NCBI RefSeq assembly: GCF_017161325.1
Contig: NZ_CP045670.1
Location: forward strand, 310,001 to 374,000
Origin: Treponema pedis
Lineage (GTDB): Bacteria > Spirochaetota > Spirochaetia > Treponematales > Treponemataceae
Length of the DNA: 64,000 nucleotides
Direction of reading: 5' to 3'
Shown: piece after piece, positions 61,609-64,000 of the stretch
Layout of the letters: each line of letters opens with the position of its first letter
How positions within the stretch are numbered: position 1 is the stretch's first letter
Translations under genes and position numbers: made by a program
The notes under the pieces: model-generated
Databases searched by the model: none
Told to the model about the DNA's origin: nothing
What the model saw: the letters and a program-made list of their open reading frames with translations, nothing else

Positions 61609-62530
61609 AAAAAACTTTTTTCGATAATATTGATTTACATACTTTGATTTTATGTATAATAAATTTTGTTTTATTTATCGTTTTAATAATTGCTTATCTT
61701 CCTAAACCGGAAGCCGAAAGTGTAAATACTTCTTTAATTTTAAAAGACGATTCGGATTTAATTGAAGAGATTGTTTTAACGATTCCCGACAACTCGCTGC
61801 CGCCTAATTTTAATGAATTTCGTTTAACAAAAAAAATAAAATTTTTGTTTATAAAACCGGAGGGGGAGAGTATCCGATTGACGACTCCTTAATAAATAGA
61901 CTTTTTGAAGTATTGACGAAAAAAGAAACGGTTACTTTTATTACTGATGATATAAACCAATATAAAAATTTCGGATTGGATAAAAACAATGCCGTTAAAA
62001 TGCAGTTGATACGCTCGGATAAAACTGTCGCAGGAGAGTTTACTTTCGGTAAAAAAGATACATTGGGGAAAAATTTATATCTTCTTCCGGACGGCCGCAC
62101 AAAAATTTTTAAAATGCCCGACAATATTTCGCCTTTTTTAACCATGCGCTCCGATTTTTGGATTAACCTTCAAATTTATAAATCTTTATTTGAACAAAAT
62201 AAAATTCAATCTATAGAAAAAAACGGCGAGCATATAATCCGCTCCGGTAAAAACGATAATTACTTCTCGGATTTGGAATTATTTTTAAAACAATTTTCAT
62301 GTGTAGATATTTTTCCTGCAATGCCGCTTACTTCGATAAATACCGAATATTTTACTATTGTTTTAGGCTCAGGTGAAAAGATGCTGATAGGAGAAACGCC
62401 TTTGGAAAGCGGCGATTATATCTTGTTTGATTCAAAATTAAAAAACGGATATGTGATAAGCGGCTACACAAAACGTAAAATAGATTCGGCTCTTGAAAGG
62501 ATATATCGTCAGGGTCAAGAAATAAAATGA
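61605..62530 (+). CDS. DUF4340-like membrane-anchored protein, frameshifted in this sequence
   Basis: The N-terminal 95 codons (one membrane segment, about residues 14-32) end at TAA 61892, and the remainder reads in another frame to TGA 62530. Adding one G to the G5 run at 61862-61866 joins them through YPIDDSLINRLFEVLTKKET, giving about 308 residues. The layout (short anchor, then repeated beta-alpha periplasmic modules) and its place after a GldG-like gene match DUF4340 proteins, which routinely accompany GldA/F/G-like transporters. It overlaps the preceding gene by four bases and the next by four (ATGA). Confidence 0.75.
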
Positions 62531-64000
62531 TACGGAAATATTTAAAACCGTACCGCTTACGTATATTTTTAGGCGGAGGAATAAAATTTTTAGGCAGTGT
62601 TACGGAACTTTTTTTGCCGTATCTTTTAGCGGGATTGATTGATAAGGCGGTTCCTTCGCATAATATACAGGCGATTTATAAATACGGCGGACTGATGGCC
62701 GCCGCTTCAATTATATGTTGGCTTTCAAATATAATTGCGAACAGAATGGCTTCATGGACGGCAGCTCAGGCTGCAAAAAAAATTAGAACCGATTTATTTT
62801 CACGCATAATGTTTCTTTCGGTACATCAAATAGATGAATTTACGGTGCCGTCTCTCGAGTCGCGTCTTACTTCCGATACATATAATGTTCACAGATTTAT
62901 GGCGGTAATTCAAAGAATGGGTATTAGAGCTCCTATGCTTTTTTCGGGAGGGATTTTTTTCTGTTTTATTCAAAATTTAAAACTTGCCTTTATTCTTTTA
63001 ATGCTCTTGCCTCCTATTATGCTTATTACTTTTATGTTTTCAAAAAAAATATTTCCTCTTTTTAAAAATGTTCAATTAAAACTTGATGTTATGACACGCA
63101 TTGTGCGTGAAAATATTTCAGGTATACGCATAATAAAAGCTATGGATAAAACTTATGAAGAAACAAAAAGATTTAAAAAATCAAGCGATGATGTTTCAGA
63201 TGCCGAAACAAGGGCTGCGGTATTAGCCGCAAAAACAAATCCGCTGATTAACCTGATTTTAAATTTAGGTATTGTTATGGTAATTTTAACCGGAGCATTT
63301 ATGATAAATAAAGGCGACTTGCAAACCGGTGTACTTATGTCGTTTTTATCTTATTTTATACAAATTGCAAACTCGCTTTTGGCATTTAACAGAATGTTTG
63401 CGGTTTATAATAAAGCGGCCTCTTCTTCTTTCCGTATTGCTGAAGTCTTAAATGCTCCTTATGAAAGTGTAATCGGTAATGCGGTTTTGAAGGCAGATGA
63501 AAATATTCCCCTTTTAAAATTTGAAAATGTAAGTTTTACTTATGATAAGTCCGAGTGGACTGAAAGGGCTTCTTTAAGCGATATTTCTTTTAGTTTGGAC
63601 AAAGGAAAAATTTTAGGAATTATAGGAGCTACCGGTTCGGGTAAAAGTACTCTTATAAAATTAATTGAAGGTTTATATTTTCCGGATAAAGGAAAAATAT
63701 TTTGGAAGGGTAAGGAAATAAATACGGAAAATATAAGTAAGGTGCGTCAAAATATTTCGGCGGTTTTTCAAAACGATTTTTTATATTCGGCTTCTTTTTC
63801 GGATAATATTACCTTAGGGCGCGATATAACGATGTCTGAAATTGAAAATGCCGTAAAAACCGCACAAGCCTTTGATTTTATAACTAAAAAGGGAGGCTGG
63901 GAATATAACCTTTCAAGCAAGGCTTCGGATTTAAGCGGAGGTCAAAGACAAAGACTTCTTTTGGCGCGTGCTTTGGCATGCCCTTGTGAACTTTTAATAT
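62527..64000 (+). CDS. ABC exporter, fused permease and ATPase (partial at right edge)
   Basis: The frame starts at ATG 62527, overlapping the DUF4340-like stop, and stays open to the end of the window (about 491 codons). The first 300 residues form a six-segment ABC exporter membrane domain (for example LFLPYLLAGLIDKAVPS and LILNLGIVMVILTGAFMI). The nucleotide-binding domain follows with Walker A GATGSGKST (about 375), Q-loop AVFQNDFLYS and signature DLSGGQRQR (about 472); Walker B lies beyond the edge. This is an MsbA/multidrug-type half-transporter. Such genes often come in pairs, so a partner may follow outside the window. Confidence 0.92.
   Translation, partial: MIRKYLKPYRLRIFLGGGIKFLGSVTELFLPYLLAGLIDKAVPSHNIQAIYKYGGLMAAASIICWLSNIIANRMASWTAAQAAKKIRTDLFSRIMFLSVHQIDEFTVPSLESRLTSDTYNVHRFMAVIQRMGIRAPMLFSGGIFFCFIQNLKLAFILLMLLPPIMLITFMFSKKIFPLFKNVQLKLDVMTRIVRENISGIRIIKAMDKTYEETKRFKKSSDDVSDAETRAAVLAAKTNPLINLILNLGIVMVILTGAFMINKGDLQTGVLMSFLSYFIQIANSLLAFNRMFAVYNKAASSSFRIAEVLNAPYESVIGNAVLKADENIPLLKFENVSFTYDKSEWTERASLSDISFSLDKGKILGIIGATGSGKSTLIKLIEGLYFPDKGKIFWKGKEINTENISKVRQNISAVFQNDFLYSASFSDNITLGRDITMSEIENAVKTAQAFDFITKKGGWEYNLSSKASDLSGGQRQRLLLARALACPCELLI

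Overview
The window reads as a chromosomal segment of an oral-type Treponema (spirochaete) close to T. denticola. The supporting signs are low G+C, dense co-directional gene blocks with 1-4 base stop/start overlaps, and a tamB-bamA-skp-mutS block in the order of T. pallidum TP0325-TP0328. A SpiroCoCo-type coiled-coil protein, a UPF0164 FadL-like outer-membrane protein and glycine-reductase genes (grdC, grdD), which belong to a selenium-dependent amino-acid fermentation, point the same way. No rRNA, tRNA, CRISPR array, prophage or intact insertion sequence was seen.

Layout. 1-1.0 kb: a biotin ECF transporter (partial ATPase plus bioY, minus strand). 1.2-3.1 kb: a TPR-like lipoprotein and a LysM protein. 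3.2-4.7 kb: guaB. 4.9-7.2 kb: a 5-oxoproline module (DUF969, DUF979, pcp). 7.2-8.1 kb: a decayed region with hairpins, an Rpn-nuclease remnant and a 60-bp sequence repeated in inverted orientation at 13.7 kb. 8.2-12.2 kb: a HAD phosphatase and the SpiroCoCo protein. 12.3-13.4 kb: a sulfatase-modifying-factor-like lipoprotein interrupted by a 14-base poly-G tract. 13.7-19.1 kb: an orphan LuxR-type response regulator, potassium uptake (trkA, trkH), a DUF2804-like protein and a YgjP-type metallopeptidase. 19.1-22.0 kb: a secreted protein, a degenerate HD-GYP protein and a membrane protein. 22.1-26.1 kb: gpsA, a relBE-type toxin-antitoxin pair, ffh and a small lipoprotein. 26.4-29.7 kb: an iron alcohol dehydrogenase, tmk and an outer-membrane-type barrel. 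30.0-32.0 kb: a ketopantoate-reductase-like enzyme and a PTS_EIIC_2 membrane protein under a promoter whose spacer is a 12-G tract. 32.3-42.5 kb: tamB, bamA, skp, mutS. 42.6-46.2 kb: a class III cyclase, grdC, grdD. 46.3-47.7 kb: three small paralogous lipoproteins. 47.9-48.7 kb: an ArsM-like methyltransferase with an in-frame TGA where the family has a cysteine, so probably a selenoprotein. 48.8-50.8 kb: a carbon-nitrogen hydrolase and the FadL-like protein. 51.0-58.6 kb: a secreted TPR-like protein and a very large sensor-SpoIIE phosphatase. 58.6-64 kb: a GldA/F/G-like ABC system and the start of an ABC exporter.

Themes. Two loci carry long G tracts placed as in phase-variable genes, one in a coding region and one between a perfect -35 and a perfect -10. 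Several genes share a leader in which a 7-8 bp A/T-centred hairpin abuts the Shine-Dalgarno sequence. Six promoters place the -10 box only 5-10 bases before the start codon, predicting leaderless or nearly leaderless mRNAs. Four genes are broken by single-base changes in short homopolymers. This may reflect assembly error, and it also limits how far the exact G-tract lengths can be trusted.
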